This document shows positions 18,163-27,552 of a stretch of 64,000 nucleotides of DNA, piece after piece (position 1 is the first letter of the stretch; each line of letters begins with the position of its first letter). The notes under the pieces are model-generated. The model did no database searches, was not told where the DNA came from, and was given only the letters and a program-made list of their open reading frames with translations. Origin of the DNA: Planctomycetota bacterium (GTDB lineage: Bacteria; Planctomycetota; Planctomycetia; Gemmatales; Gemmataceae); contig JAIOPV010000066.1 in assembly GCA_021413735.1 (NCBI GenBank), positions 1 to 64,000 on the forward strand, written 5' to 3'. Made by a program: the position numbers and the translations under genes.

Positions 18163-18528
18163 TTACCCTCGTCGATCGCGGGCACGGTCAAAGCCCGCCC
18201 AAACTGCATCTCGCACCGTGTCCCACGGCAAATGCCCCTTCTCGGACGACCACTCCGACCGGAGTTCCGGTTCGGTCTCGATGAAGGTTTGCCCCGCGTA
18301 TCGCCCGTCGGCATTCACTCCAAAGCGGAACGCCGCCGCCATTCCCTTTGCGTCGGCAGGGTCGCCTTCCCCTGCCAGGTAATCGTGAACCCAGCCGTCG
18401 ATGGTCGCGAGATCCGCGAGATCGCCAACGCCCTTTCCGTCCTTCGAGCCTGCTAAACCCTGCGCGGCCTGCAAGAGGGGAAGTTGGCTATTACCTTCAA
18501 CAGGTGTAATCTCATTCGTGAGCAACAT
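18163..18528 (-). CDS. hypothetical protein (121 aa)
   Basis: The family was not recognised. The ATG at 18528 has AAAGGGGTG about 5 nt upstream on the minus strand, so the longer reading from 18633, which would overlap the start of the divergent hydrolase gene, is less likely. There is no signal peptide or membrane segment, so it is probably cytoplasmic. The sequence is acidic in the middle (TIDGWVHDYLAGEGDPADA) and ends in a basic stretch (FDRARDRRG). It is convergent with the TPR gene and divergent from the hydrolase gene. Confidence 0.6.
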   Translation of the reverse strand: MLLTNEITPVEGNSQLPLLQAAQGLAGSKDGKGVGDLADLATIDGWVHDYLAGEGDPADAKGMAAAFRFGVNADGRYAGQTFIETEPELRSEWSSEKGHLPWDTVRDAVWAGFDRARDRRG

Positions 18529-18631
18529 GGCACACCCCTTTCGTGTTGTAGGTGAGAGTTGCAATCCGCGTGCCGTGGCACGGCGGTTGCATTTCCGACG
18601 GTGAACTGTCCAATTACCGGAGTCACGCATC

Positions 18632-19435
18632 ATGAAGACTGTGGAACTCCCACAACGTGGCCTGCATTTGGCTTACGACGACGTGGGAACTGGCCTTCCC
18701 GTGGTCTTGCTCCATGCTTTCCCGTTCGATCGCGAGATGTGGGCACCCCAGTATGGGCCCCTTTCCACCGAAGATGTTCGCGTCCTCGCACCGGATTTCC
18801 CAGGATTCGGACAATCCACGTCAGGAAAAGAAGAGTTCACCATCGACGGTGCCGCCGACGTCATCGCCGACTTCCTCACGGCGTTGAAGATCGACCGTGC
18901 CGTGATTGGCGGTCTCTCGATGGGTGGCTACGTTGCGATGGCGTTCGCTCGCAAGCATCCAACTCGCCTGGCGGCGCTAATTCTCGCCGACACTCGACCC
19001 GCACCCGATGACGCAACCGCACGCGAAGGCCGCAACAAGGCAATCGCAGCGGTGAAAGCCGACGGAGCTGTCGCGTTCGCCGAATCAATGTTGCCAAAGT
19101 TGTTGAGCGAACAGACTCGCACGACGGCTTCGCGAGTGGTCGAATTCGCTCGGAAGATCGCCATTCGGCAGACGGCAGCGGCAGTCATCTCCGCGTTGCT
19201 CGCCTTACGCGATCGTGCTGATGCGATGCCTGGGCTTGAGAAGATCACGGTGCCGACGCTCGTTCTCGTTGGGGAATTCGACGCTGTGACGCCACCGCTT
19301 GCGGCTGCTCGACTTGCTGCAAATGTCAAGGGAAGCGAGTTGGCTCACATCCCCGAAGCAGGACACTTGAGCAACCTCGAGAATCCGGATGTGTTCAACG
19401 CCGCGATCCTCAAGTTCTTGAAGAAGATGATGTGA
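18632..19435 (+). CDS. alpha/beta hydrolase (267 aa)
   Basis: This is a typical small alpha/beta hydrolase: the oxyanion region LLHAFPFDREMW (27-38), nucleophile elbow GLSMGG with Ser96, an acid at about Asp217 (GEFDAVTPP) and His245 (EAGHLSN). The triad is complete, so it should be an active esterase, lactonase or related C-X hydrolase. There is no signal peptide, so it is cytoplasmic. Similarity to 3-oxoadipate enol-lactonase-like and other fold members does not fix the substrate. No pathway partner is adjacent. Confidence 0.9.
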   Translation: MKTVELPQRGLHLAYDDVGTGLPVVLLHAFPFDREMWAPQYGPLSTEDVRVLAPDFPGFGQSTSGKEEFTIDGAADVIADFLTALKIDRAVIGGLSMGGYVAMAFARKHPTRLAALILADTRPAPDDATAREGRNKAIAAVKADGAVAFAESMLPKLLSEQTRTTASRVVEFARKIAIRQTAAAVISALLALRDRADAMPGLEKITVPTLVLVGEFDAVTPPLAAARLAANVKGSELAHIPEAGHLSNLENPDVFNAAILKFLKKMM

Positions 19436-19512
19436 TTCCGCGAGTTCGGCACTTGATGTGCATTGCCTCTGGCGTCAGCGTGCGTTTCACACAACCTAAC
19501 CAGAGACGAGTT

Positions 19513-19926
19513 ATGGCCATTCTTTCTGAACCGTCGTTCGGCCCCCGAACAGCCCTCGCTTATGTGACCGGCGGTGCCCTCATCGACGTGTGGACCCTCG
19601 TTTGGTACTTCACACGCGAATCCCAATTGACCCCAACCGGTCAATTCTGGGTCATCGGACTTGCTCTCACCGGCTTGACGCTCGTGACGCTTGGGTTGTT
19701 GCTCGGGCCGCTCGGTCGCCATGCCCGGCAAGCGGAACTTCCCCCGGCCGAAGCGATCCAGGCGGAGGCAAACATTCAGCAGACGGCTGCGGCTCACCCG
19801 AACCCGATGGTCGCGACTGGTGTTGGCGCTGCGGCTCCCGTCCAGCAAGGTGGAATGGTCATCCCGAACGCTCCGATTCCAGCAGCGCCTCCCGGTGCTG
19901 TGCTGACACAACCTCGTGTCGGCTAA
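19513..19926 (+). CDS. two-helix membrane protein (137 aa)
   Basis: No family was recognised. From the ATG at 19513 the chain has two hydrophobic segments (about 15-33 and 47-66) and then a polar C-terminal tail rich in Ala, Pro and Gln. A start at 19432 would overlap the hydrolase stop and is less likely. It is followed by a strong terminator, so it is probably the end of its transcript. Confidence 0.7.
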   Translation: MAILSEPSFGPRTALAYVTGGALIDVWTLVWYFTRESQLTPTGQFWVIGLALTGLTLVTLGLLLGPLGRHARQAELPPAEAIQAEANIQQTAAAHPNPMVATGVGAAAPVQQGGMVIPNAPIPAAPPGAVLTQPRVG

Positions 19927-19944
19927 AAGTGTCACGATTCAACG

Positions 19945-19982
19945 CAGAATCGCCTCCGGAACTCCGGAGGCGATTCTGTTTT
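19945..19982 (+). terminator. rho-independent terminator
   Basis: CAGAATCGCCTCCGGA and TCCGGAGGCGATTCTG form a 16-bp perfect stem with a minimal loop, followed by TTTT. It lies 18 nt past the stop at 19926. Confidence 0.9.
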
Positions 19983-20050
19983 CCTGAGATCGACACACGA
20001 GAACGGACTACAATCGTCGGAGCCATTCCCATTCTCCCGGAGATGCTTCG

Positions 20051-20956
20051 ATGTCGCACGTTTCGCGTCGTGAATTCCTTGCTCGCTCGGCTGCTGTCGC
20101 AGGAGCCGCTATTGCTCCGACATTCGCCAGTGCAGCACCAGCCGTCGAGCCTCTGTTCAAGATTTCGCTTGCGCAGTGGTCGCTGCACAAGGCGTTCTTC
20201 GCCAAGAAGGCCGACCCGCTTCAGTTCGCGACGATCGCCAAGAAGGAATACGAAATCGAGGCCATCGAGTACGTGAACCAGTTCTACAAGGACAAAAAGA
20301 AGGATGAGGCGTTCCTGAAGGACTTGAAGAAGGTCGCGGACGATGCGGGCGTGAAGAGCGTGCTGATTATGTGCGACGGCGAAGGCGCTCTCGGCGATGC
20401 CGACGAGAAGAAGCGGGCGCAGGCTGTCGAGAACCACTACCGCTGGGTTGAGTGGGCGAAGTTCCTGGGCTGTCATTCGATTCGCGTGAATGCCCAGTCC
20501 AGCGGCACACCCGAAGAGCAGCTCACTCGCGTTGTCGATGGCCTTGGCAAACTCACCGAGTTCGGGGCGAAGCACGAAATCGGCGTGATTGTCGAGAATC
20601 ACGGCGGCTTGTCGAGCAACGGCGAATGGCTCGCGAACGTGATGAAAAAGATCAACAACAAGTTCTGTGGCACGCTTCCCGACTTCGGCAACTTCGGTTC
20701 ATACGACCGCTACAAGGGCGTGGATGAACTGATGCCGTTCGCGAAGGGCGTGTCGGCGAAGAGCCACGACTTCGACGACAAGGGCAACGAAACGAAGACG
20801 GACTACCGCAAGATGATGGAACTCGTGGTGAAGAAGCACAAGTACAGCGGGTTCGTCGGCGTCGAGTACGAAGGCAGCAAGTTGCCCGAACCGGAAGGCA
20901 TCAAGGCGACGAAGAAGCTGCTGGAAGTCGTGCGCGACGAGTTAGCAAAGGGTTGA
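20051..20956 (+). CDS. TAT-exported sugar phosphate isomerase/epimerase-like protein (301 aa)
   Basis: The N-terminus carries a twin-arginine signal ([17 protein letters not shown], cut near ASA). The rest is a TIM barrel of the xylose isomerase-like family: [61 protein letters not shown] and [10 protein letters not shown]. Glu and His residues at strand ends fit a metal site. Exported members are common in planctomycetes and may act on cyclitols or sugars from polysaccharide breakdown; the substrate here is unknown. A 21-nt half palindrome starts 8 nt after the stop. Confidence 0.9.
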   Translation: MSHVSRREFLARSAAVAGAAIAPTFASAAPAVEPLFKISLAQWSLHKAFFAKKADPLQFATIAKKEYEIEAIEYVNQFYKDKKKDEAFLKDLKKVADDAGVKSVLIMCDGEGALGDADEKKRAQAVENHYRWVEWAKFLGCHSIRVNAQSSGTPEEQLTRVVDGLGKLTEFGAKHEIGVIVENHGGLSSNGEWLANVMKKINNKFCGTLPDFGNFGSYDRYKGVDELMPFAKGVSAKSHDFDDKGNETKTDYRKMMELVVKKHKYSGFVGVEYEGSKLPEPEGIKATKKLLEVVRDELAKG

Positions 20957-20963
20957 GGCTGTT

Positions 20964-20985
20964 CGCCGCTTGCGGCGTAGCGCTC
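20964..20985 (+). repeat. single arm of the GCCGCTTGCGGCG palindrome
   Basis: One arm with the first bases of the loop is present and no second arm follows, so this looks like a decayed copy. Confidence 0.6.
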
Positions 20986-21033
20986 TTTGGAATTGCGATG
21001 CTATGATGTATTAGCGAACCCGGAGAGTCACCT

Positions 21034-21327
21034 ATGCCGCTCTATGTCTACGAGATTGTGCTACCAGATGGTTCTGGTGGTGAGCAATTTGAAGTGCTCC
21101 AGAAGATGTCCGAAGACGCACTGACGAAGCACCCCGAGACGGGCAAGCCAGTGCGTCGCGTGTTTGCGGAACCGAACGCCCCGCGAGCCTGGACCGACAC
21201 GCAAGGTGCGGCGAAGATCACCGACAAGAACCTCGCAGCGAAGGGCTTCACGAAGTACGTGAAGACCGGCAACGGCAGTTACGAGAAGACCGCCGGCGAC
21301 GGTCCCAAGAAGATCCAGAGGAAGTAA
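21034..21327 (+). CDS. FmdB-like small protein without zinc cysteines (97 aa)
   Basis: It starts MPLYVYEIV and continues GEQFEVLQKMSEDALTKHPE and GKPVRRVF, which follows FmdB-type zinc-ribbon proteins through their length. The two CxxC pairs that bind zinc in that family are absent: there is no cysteine at all, and the first pair is replaced by LPDGSGG. It may be a rewired homologue that keeps the fold without metal. The C-terminal tail is Lys/Gly rich. The function of the family is poorly known. Confidence 0.75.
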   Translation: MPLYVYEIVLPDGSGGEQFEVLQKMSEDALTKHPETGKPVRRVFAEPNAPRAWTDTQGAAKITDKNLAAKGFTKYVKTGNGSYEKTAGDGPKKIQRK

Positions 21328-21331
21328 CGGA

Positions 21332-23878
21332 TCAATCCGAGATATTCGCCAGGAACTCCTCGAACTTGCGACGTGCCTTCAGTTCGTCGTCGAGGAGTTT
21401 CTTCTGCTTCTCGGTCAGCACGTCAATCTCCTTCTCCTGTGCCGACAGCTTCTTCAAGTACGTTCCGTACACCTCGGCTTCCTTCGGCGTCTCATGCAGA
21501 TTCTTCCGGATGCGGTCCTGATCGACGTTCAGCGCGCTCAACTGCGTGAGAACCTGAACCAACTCACGGCTTACGTTGTCCCATGATTCCTTGACCTTCA
21601 TGGCCGCTTGAAGCTGCGCCTTCAGCTTGGGGCTGGCCTCCGTCAGATTCGTGAAGTAACGAGTTGCCTCTTCCACGTTGTTGCTCAGGAACACTTCGCT
21701 CGCCAGCAACTTCTCTTCTTTCACGATGAGCGTCTTCGTTTCGCCGGCTTTCACGGCAAGCTGAAAGCGAAAGACATTCGGCGTGTCTTCGGTTGGCTTG
21801 TCCGTGTCCACGAGTTTGAACTGCTCGCTCGTGCGGTTCGCGTGTTCGATCAACACCGTGCGATCCGTCTGCGACCGATTGATGACGCGGTACTTCTTCT
21901 CTTCGGTCAGCTTGGCCGTCTGCGTGATGAGGCCCTTCACCGCCTTCACGCTCACAATCTTCTGGCTACCCGCCCCAAGTTGCACATCGACTTCCGTACC
22001 CAGGTCGATGGCGTATGACACGAGCCGTTCCTCGTTCGGGTTGACATCCAGCACGCGGGTATCGCCAGCGTAGACGTTTCCCTCGAAGACCGTGATCGGG
22101 CCCTGATTCAAGTGGGCACCCGACGTGTTCTTGAACTTCAGCCCGAGCAGCGGATGCGATCGCTGCACGTTCTCGTTGTAAATGCTGACCTTCTGGCCCT
22201 CGATGGTCTTGCCGACGATCGGCAACATGGCACTCTTCTGACGAGCGAGGTTCACGGGGTGATCGATGGCGTACTGGAAGGAGTCGCCGAGCGCGGCGGC
22301 TGTCGCGGCGTTGCCGACGCTCCCGGTGCCGATGCGTGAGGCGAGTTCCTGACCCACCGAGGCAGCGTGCTGCTTGCGTTCCGCGTCGGACATTCGAGTG
22401 TGAGCATTATCCAAGCTCCCTCGCCCGTGACTCCGGCGGTACGCATCCAATTTGATCCCGAGAGGATCCTCGCTCGTGACCCCTTGGTTCGTGTTGAAAC
22501 TGCCACCAAGCATGAACGACCCCGTGCGGGTTTCCCGAACTGGCCCCTCTCGCTCGGCATCGGTCAGCCCTCCGTAAACCATCTTCTCTTTGTCGTCCTT
22601 GAGCATCTCCTGCTCCTTGAGTCGCTTCTGCGTCTTCGCCATCGTCACGAGCGCCCCGATCGCAGGATTATCTGGGGCGAGTTCCTGGGCTCCCATCGCG
22701 ACCTTCTCGGCTTCCGCGAACTTGCCAACCTTCACGAGTTCGTGGTACTTGCCGAAAAGAGTCTTCAGGTCATCACCCTGCGAACCGAAGACGCCAACGC
22801 TGATATCGATGAGTTGCTTGTGGTCGGATGGTCCCTTGTTCAGTGGCACGGCGAAGTCGAGTGCCAGCGGTAATGGCCCCAGTGCGGGAAGGTTCAGGCG
22901 AAGTCCGGGGCCAACTCCACTGCGATACGCCACAGGTCGCAGCGACGCGAACAGCTCCGGCTCGACCGTTGGGCGATCCACATACAACGGGTTGTGTAGA
23001 TCCATCTTGAAGCTAATCGGGCGACCGCTGACCAGTGCCATCTTCACGCCGGCCCAATCTTCGTCCGTCGTGTTCTCGACCATCGCCCAGCCTTGCAAAT
23101 ACGGCTTCTCCTTCTCGGACAGCACCATACGGTAGCTCGTTTTCCAGATCGGAGCCTCGACAACATAACCCACTTGAACCTTGCGTTTGTTGTCGCCAGC
23201 GAAGTGCAGGCTCACAGACTTCTTCTGGCTATCGTGGGCGGTTGCCAGCACGTCGAGAGCACGGCGGAATTCATTCTCGATCACGGGGTTCGCGAACTTG
23301 AGTTGCTGCACGTCGGCGAGTTTCACACTGCGAAGCCCCTCGGCACACCACAGATTCATGAACGCCGCACCGATGTTCCCGCCGACACCAGCCACTTCAC
23401 GCAGTTCGACGCCGACAATCACTCCCGAGAGTCTGCCAGATTGGTTGCTCGCACTCGGCGACAGCACGATCTCGACACGTTCGCCGCGCATCTGCGAAAC
23501 CAGCCCCGCGAAGGTTGGCTGACCATTCAGATTCACGGCGAAGCTGGTGAGCGTGCGGCTGATCGGTTCCTGACTGTCGTAACTGACCGCCGCGACGCGA
23601 CCGTTGCCGAAATCCTCAAGAATCATGCTCTTCAAGAGGTCGTTGATGTCCTGTTCCGGGAAACTCAGATCGACGCGGGCATCGCCTTCGACGTCACCGC
23701 TACGCGAGAAGTAGCCGACGCCACTGTTGAACAGCACCACTCGCGTCAGCGGCAAACTCACGGCCGGTTTCACGTCTTGTCGAGTTGCTTCGGGGGCACC
23801 GATGAGCCGATCAGCTTGCACGCCTGCCGCGATGCCCAACGCCACGACAGGCACGCACCACATCAGTTTGTTCATCAT
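21332..23878 (-). CDS. secreted DUF4139-type protein (848 aa)
   Basis: A signal peptide (about 1-22) is followed by TRVVLFNSGVGYFSRSGDVEG, the usual opening of DUF4139/mucoidy-inhibitor-like proteins. The central beta-rich region has APIWKTSYRMVLSEKEKPYLQGWAMVENTTDEDW, split here by family motifs TSYR and NTTDEDW. A long insert with TPR-like and low-complexity sequence lies around 375-520. The C-terminal 120 residues (KLKAQLQAAMKVKESW through to LLDDELKARRKFEEFL) are coiled coil. It is probably periplasmic or surface bound; no enzymatic residues were seen. It is convergent with the FmdB-like gene, with a 4-nt gap. Confidence 0.85.
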   Translation of the reverse strand: MMNKLMWCVPVVALGIAAGVQADRLIGAPEATRQDVKPAVSLPLTRVVLFNSGVGYFSRSGDVEGDARVDLSFPEQDINDLLKSMILEDFGNGRVAAVSYDSQEPISRTLTSFAVNLNGQPTFAGLVSQMRGERVEIVLSPSASNQSGRLSGVIVGVELREVAGVGGNIGAAFMNLWCAEGLRSVKLADVQQLKFANPVIENEFRRALDVLATAHDSQKKSVSLHFAGDNKRKVQVGYVVEAPIWKTSYRMVLSEKEKPYLQGWAMVENTTDEDWAGVKMALVSGRPISFKMDLHNPLYVDRPTVEPELFASLRPVAYRSGVGPGLRLNLPALGPLPLALDFAVPLNKGPSDHKQLIDISVGVFGSQGDDLKTLFGKYHELVKVGKFAEAEKVAMGAQELAPDNPAIGALVTMAKTQKRLKEQEMLKDDKEKMVYGGLTDAEREGPVRETRTGSFMLGGSFNTNQGVTSEDPLGIKLDAYRRSHGRGSLDNAHTRMSDAERKQHAASVGQELASRIGTGSVGNAATAAALGDSFQYAIDHPVNLARQKSAMLPIVGKTIEGQKVSIYNENVQRSHPLLGLKFKNTSGAHLNQGPITVFEGNVYAGDTRVLDVNPNEERLVSYAIDLGTEVDVQLGAGSQKIVSVKAVKGLITQTAKLTEEKKYRVINRSQTDRTVLIEHANRTSEQFKLVDTDKPTEDTPNVFRFQLAVKAGETKTLIVKEEKLLASEVFLSNNVEEATRYFTNLTEASPKLKAQLQAAMKVKESWDNVSRELVQVLTQLSALNVDQDRIRKNLHETPKEAEVYGTYLKKLSAQEKEIDVLTEKQKKLLDDELKARRKFEEFLANISD

Positions 23879-24076
23879 CGATCCCCTCCATGAACACCGG
23901 AACGGATCGCAATCCCCCGCGACCCGCCAAGATGATATGCGTGCGAGGCTGTTGGTGTCATCGTCAGGTTGCTATCGGTTTCTCCCGCCGGTCGGCAGTG
24001 CGTTCGGTACAACATCACATCAAGCGGATTCACTGCGCGGCCAACCGCGCTTCACCGATATTTCACGGGGCAGATC

Positions 24077-25066
24077 ATGTCTGAAGAGCGGTACTTCGTT
24101 GGGCTTGATGTTGGTGGCACGACAATGAAGGCCGCTGTCGTGAATAACGAAGGCCATCCGCAGTCAGTCCCCGCAGTCATGGACACGCACGCCGAACGCG
24201 GTCAGGATGCCGGGCTTGAAACGATGTGTGCAACAATCCGCAAAGCCGTCGCCGACGCGAAGCTCACGATGGACAACATCGCCGCCATCGGAGTCGCCAC
24301 GCCGGGCCTCATGGATATCAAGGCGGGTCTGATCCTCGATCCGCCCAACCTGAAGCCGTGGAAGAACGTGCCGGTACGGGATCACATTCAAAAGGTATTC
24401 GGCAAACCGACCGCTTATCAGAACGACGCGAACGCCGCGGCATACGGTGAGTTCTGGGTTGGTGCGGCTCAAGAAGCGAAGAGCATGGTGTTGTTCACGC
24501 TGGGCACGGGCGTCGGTGGGGGCATCATCATCAACGATGTCATCATCGAGGGCGAACACAGCCACGGCGGGGAACTCGGTCACCTTCGGATCGACACGCC
24601 TGATCGTGGCCGCATCTGCGGCTGCGGCGCACGCGGCTGTCTGGAAGCGTATGCCAGCGCGACGAACGTCGTTAAAAGAGCACGGGAAGAAATGGCTTGC
24701 TGGCGCGGGGTCTCGAAGTTGCGGAATTACTACACCGCCAATGATGACGTCCTCACGGCCAGGCTCGTGTTTGAACTCGCAGCGGGTGGCGATGACCTCG
24801 CTCGCAAGATTGTTGACGATACGGCTTACTATCTCGCGCTCGGAGCGTGTGCGTTGATTGCGACCGTTGACCCCGACATGGTCGTATTCGGCGGCGGGAT
24901 GGTCGCGGCTGGCGAAGGCTTCCGATCGTTGATCGACGGATACGTGAAACGATACGGGCTGCCCTTCCCGACGAAGACCGTGAAGATCAGTTTCGCCAGT
25001 CTCGGCTCGGACGCTGGTTTCATCGGAGCCGCTGGCTGCGCACGATTGCTCGTTCAGAAGAAGTAA
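24077..25066 (+). CDS. ROK-family sugar kinase, glucokinase-like (329 aa)
   Basis: The ATP-binding DVGGTTMKAAVV (11-22) and the catalytic NDAN with Asp117 are present, as are TLGTGVGGGI and the ROK zinc site His169 with C-G-C-G-A-R-G-C (Cys181, 183, 188). It has all residues for phosphorylating a hexose such as glucose or an N-acetylated sugar; the family does not allow a firm choice. There is no N-terminal helix-turn-helix, so it is an enzyme rather than a repressor. The start at 24077 removes a 36-residue upstream extension. It is followed after 45 nt by the amidohydrolase gene, perhaps as an operon. Confidence 0.93.
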   Translation: MSEERYFVGLDVGGTTMKAAVVNNEGHPQSVPAVMDTHAERGQDAGLETMCATIRKAVADAKLTMDNIAAIGVATPGLMDIKAGLILDPPNLKPWKNVPVRDHIQKVFGKPTAYQNDANAAAYGEFWVGAAQEAKSMVLFTLGTGVGGGIIINDVIIEGEHSHGGELGHLRIDTPDRGRICGCGARGCLEAYASATNVVKRAREEMACWRGVSKLRNYYTANDDVLTARLVFELAAGGDDLARKIVDDTAYYLALGACALIATVDPDMVVFGGGMVAAGEGFRSLIDGYVKRYGLPFPTKTVKISFASLGSDAGFIGAAGCARLLVQKK

Positions 25067-25111
25067 GGTTGCTTTCGCGCATGTTCTCTTGTCGTCACAG
25101 AGAGTGTCATC

Positions 25112-26674
25112 ATGCTGCTCACCCTCATCACGTTGGTCTGTTCGTTGCCGGGCGCTGACCCGAAGGCAGAGGCGACTCAGTTCGTGTTCCGCAACGCCAC
25201 GATTTACGACGGCTCCGGGAAACCACCGATCAAAGGCGACGTGTACATCAAGGGTGCCAAGATCGAGGCTGTCGGAAAGGTCGAGAAGATCGCGGGAGCC
25301 ACGGAAATCGACGCGACTGGGTTGATCCTCTGCCCAGGCTTCATCGACCTGCACACGCACTGCGATTCCGGCATCACCAGCAGCACGGGCAGAGCGAACA
25401 AGAACTACGTTACGCAGGGTTGCACGACGGTCATCACGGGCAACTGCGGTTCGGGTCCGGTCGATGCGGGGAAGTTTTTCAAGTCGCTCGAAGACCGCGG
25501 CATCGGCACGAACGTGATTCATCTCGCTCCGCACAACAGCATCCGTGCCGCGGTGATGGGCAACGAGAATCGCGCCCCAACAGCCGACGAACTGATCGCG
25601 ATGGAGAAGCTGGTTGACGCCGCGATGAAGGACGGCACCTGGGGGCTTGCCACGGGCTTGATTTACAACCCCGGCACCTACGCGAAGACGGAAGAGATCA
25701 TCGCGCTCGCGAAGGTCGCGGGGAAGCACAACGGGATGTACGCGAGCCACATTCGCAACGAATCCGGCGGCTTGCTCGACGCCATTGAAGAGGCCGTGAA
25801 TATCGGCAAAACGGCGGGCTGTCGGGTTCACATCTCGCACATCAAAGCATCCGGCAAGTCATCTTGGGGCAAGTCGGGCGACGCGGTTTCGCTCATCGAG
25901 AACTACCGCAAGAAGGGCGTCGAGGTGACCGCCGACCAATACCCGTACATCGCGAGCAGCACATCGCTGCGGGCCACGCTGTTCCCCACGAAGTACCGCG
26001 AAGGCAAAGAGAAAGACTTCGTCGCACGGCTCGACGACGAGAAACTTGGGCCGAAGATCAAGGCCGACGTCGATAAGGCTCTCGGTGGTCGCGACGGCGG
26101 CAAACGCATCCAGATTGCTCGCTATTCGCCAAACGCGAAGTGGCAGGGCAAGTCGATCACGGCGATTGCGGAGGACGAGAAGAAGGAACCGATCGACATC
26201 GTGTTGGAGATCGAACGCAATGGCGGCGCGCAGATCGTGAACTTCGGCATGAGCGAGGACGACGTGCGGGTTTACATGAAGCAGTCTTGGGTCGCGACGG
26301 CAAGCGATGGCGGCGTGCAAACTCCCGGCGACACGGTTCCACATCCACGCAGTTACGGCACCTTCCCTCGCAAGATCGGGTTCTACGCTACCCAGGAGAA
26401 GCTGGTGAGCGTCGAGTCGGCGATCCGCAGTTCCACTGGCTTGCCCGCCGACATCCTCAAGCTCACCGATCGCGGTTATGTGAAGCCTGGATACTTCGCT
26501 GATCTCGTGGTGTTCGATCCCGAGACCTTCCGCGACACGGCGACGTTCGACAAGCCGCATCAGTACGCGACCGGCCTGAAGTGGGTGCTTGTGAATGGTC
26601 AGCCGGGGATTCGCGACGGCAAATACCTGGACGACGTTCGTGGCGGTCGCGTGCTGCGTCATCCGGGGAAGTGA
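25112..26674 (+). CDS. exported D-aminoacylase-type amidohydrolase (520 aa)
   Basis: A short signal peptide (1-15) is followed by FRNATIYDGSGKPP and GLILCPGFIDLHTHCD (71-84), the amidohydrolase metal motif with His81 and His83. Further family motifs are GCTTVITGNCGSG, YASHIRNESGG and HISHIKASG, and the late metal-ligand region ATASDGG. This order fits N-acyl-D-amino-acid deacylases, which cleave N-acyl-D-amino acids, possibly from peptidoglycan or environmental peptides. Export is unusual for the better-known cytoplasmic enzymes but common in planctomycetes. It ends 12 nt before the convergent SDR gene. Confidence 0.9.
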   Translation: MLLTLITLVCSLPGADPKAEATQFVFRNATIYDGSGKPPIKGDVYIKGAKIEAVGKVEKIAGATEIDATGLILCPGFIDLHTHCDSGITSSTGRANKNYVTQGCTTVITGNCGSGPVDAGKFFKSLEDRGIGTNVIHLAPHNSIRAAVMGNENRAPTADELIAMEKLVDAAMKDGTWGLATGLIYNPGTYAKTEEIIALAKVAGKHNGMYASHIRNESGGLLDAIEEAVNIGKTAGCRVHISHIKASGKSSWGKSGDAVSLIENYRKKGVEVTADQYPYIASSTSLRATLFPTKYREGKEKDFVARLDDEKLGPKIKADVDKALGGRDGGKRIQIARYSPNAKWQGKSITAIAEDEKKEPIDIVLEIERNGGAQIVNFGMSEDDVRVYMKQSWVATASDGGVQTPGDTVPHPRSYGTFPRKIGFYATQEKLVSVESAIRSSTGLPADILKLTDRGYVKPGYFADLVVFDPETFRDTATFDKPHQYATGLKWVLVNGQPGIRDGKYLDDVRGGRVLRHPGK

Positions 26675-26686
26675 CGACCTTCTGAA

Positions 26687-27469
26687 TCAGAAGTCGCGGC
26701 TGTAGCCTGCGGTCCACCCGCCATCGACCGTGAGAATGTGGCCGTTCATGTAGCTGTTCTCGGGGTCCGCCAGAAACAACGCCGCGACCGCGATCTCTTC
26801 CACGGTACCGGGCCGACCGAGCGGAACGTGATCGAGCATCCGTTTCACGGATTCCTTGAACAGCCCATCGTCGCCGTAGAAGAGTTTGCGTGTGCCTTCG
26901 GTGAGCGTGGACCCCGGAGCGATGCCGTTCACGAGAATGCCGTCTGGTCCCAACTCCAGTGCCATCGCTTTCGTGAGGTTCACGACGCCGGCCTTCGCCG
27001 CGACAAACGGCGACTGCAACCGCAATGGCACCAGCCCCGCAATCGACGCGATGTTGATGATTCGCCCCGTCTTCTGCGTCCGCATGACCGCCGAGCACGC
27101 CTTGCTCATCTCGTAAAGCCCGGTGAGATCGACGCTGAGAATGCGGTCCCATTCTTCTCGCGGGAACTGGTCGATGGTCACGCGGTGTGCGAACGTGTTG
27201 ACACCGGCGTTGTTGACGAGGATGTCGAGCTTGCCGCACTCGCTGAGTATCTGCTTCACGACGACGGCGATTTGGTCGGGCTTGGTGACGTCGAGCCGCA
27301 GACCGCGACCGTTGGGGGTCTTCTTGGCGGCGGCTGCTGCTTCGTCGGCGCTGAGGTCGGTGTAGTAAGTGGTGCTGCCGTTGATGGCGAAGCGGTCGGC
27401 GATGGACTGCCCGATGCCGCGTGCGGCTCCGGTGACGAGGCTGACTTTGCGGGAGAGGTCGCAATTCAT
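26687..27469 (-). CDS. SDR-family protein with catalytic Tyr replaced by Phe (260 aa)
   Basis: The Rossmann NAD(P) motif TGAARGIG (13-20), NNAG (86-89), Ser142 and Lys159 are as in short-chain dehydrogenases. The YxxxK motif reads F155-V-A-A-K: codon 27007-27005 is TTT. Without the tyrosine hydroxyl, the usual proton transfer should fail, so the protein may bind NAD(P) without normal turnover, or use another residue. The rest, including NGIAPGS and VDGGW near the end, is well conserved, so it is not a decaying gene. GAGGTG precedes the start. A 21-bp repeat array lies 80-210 nt upstream. Confidence 0.9.
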   Translation of the reverse strand: MNCDLSRKVSLVTGAARGIGQSIADRFAINGSTTYYTDLSADEAAAAAKKTPNGRGLRLDVTKPDQIAVVVKQILSECGKLDILVNNAGVNTFAHRVTIDQFPREEWDRILSVDLTGLYEMSKACSAVMRTQKTGRIINIASIAGLVPLRLQSPFVAAKAGVVNLTKAMALELGPDGILVNGIAPGSTLTEGTRKLFYGDDGLFKESVKRMLDHVPLGRPGTVEEIAVAALFLADPENSYMNGHILTVDGGWTAGYSRDF

Positions 27470-27552
27470 CGTGGCTCACCTCGGTTGCTGACGGCAGGAG
27501 AACGTCATTCAGGTGTTTCTTATTGGTTCCGGGCCACATACCCACCCCACGT

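Noticed and set aside
24164..25840. 558-codon open frame on the minus strand
   Set aside because: It is antisense to the ROK kinase and amidohydrolase genes, both with complete catalytic motifs, and has no family features.
26463..27545. 360-codon frame overlapping the SDR gene in another frame
   Set aside because: It is Arg/His/Ser-rich and overlaps the SDR gene, which has clear motifs.
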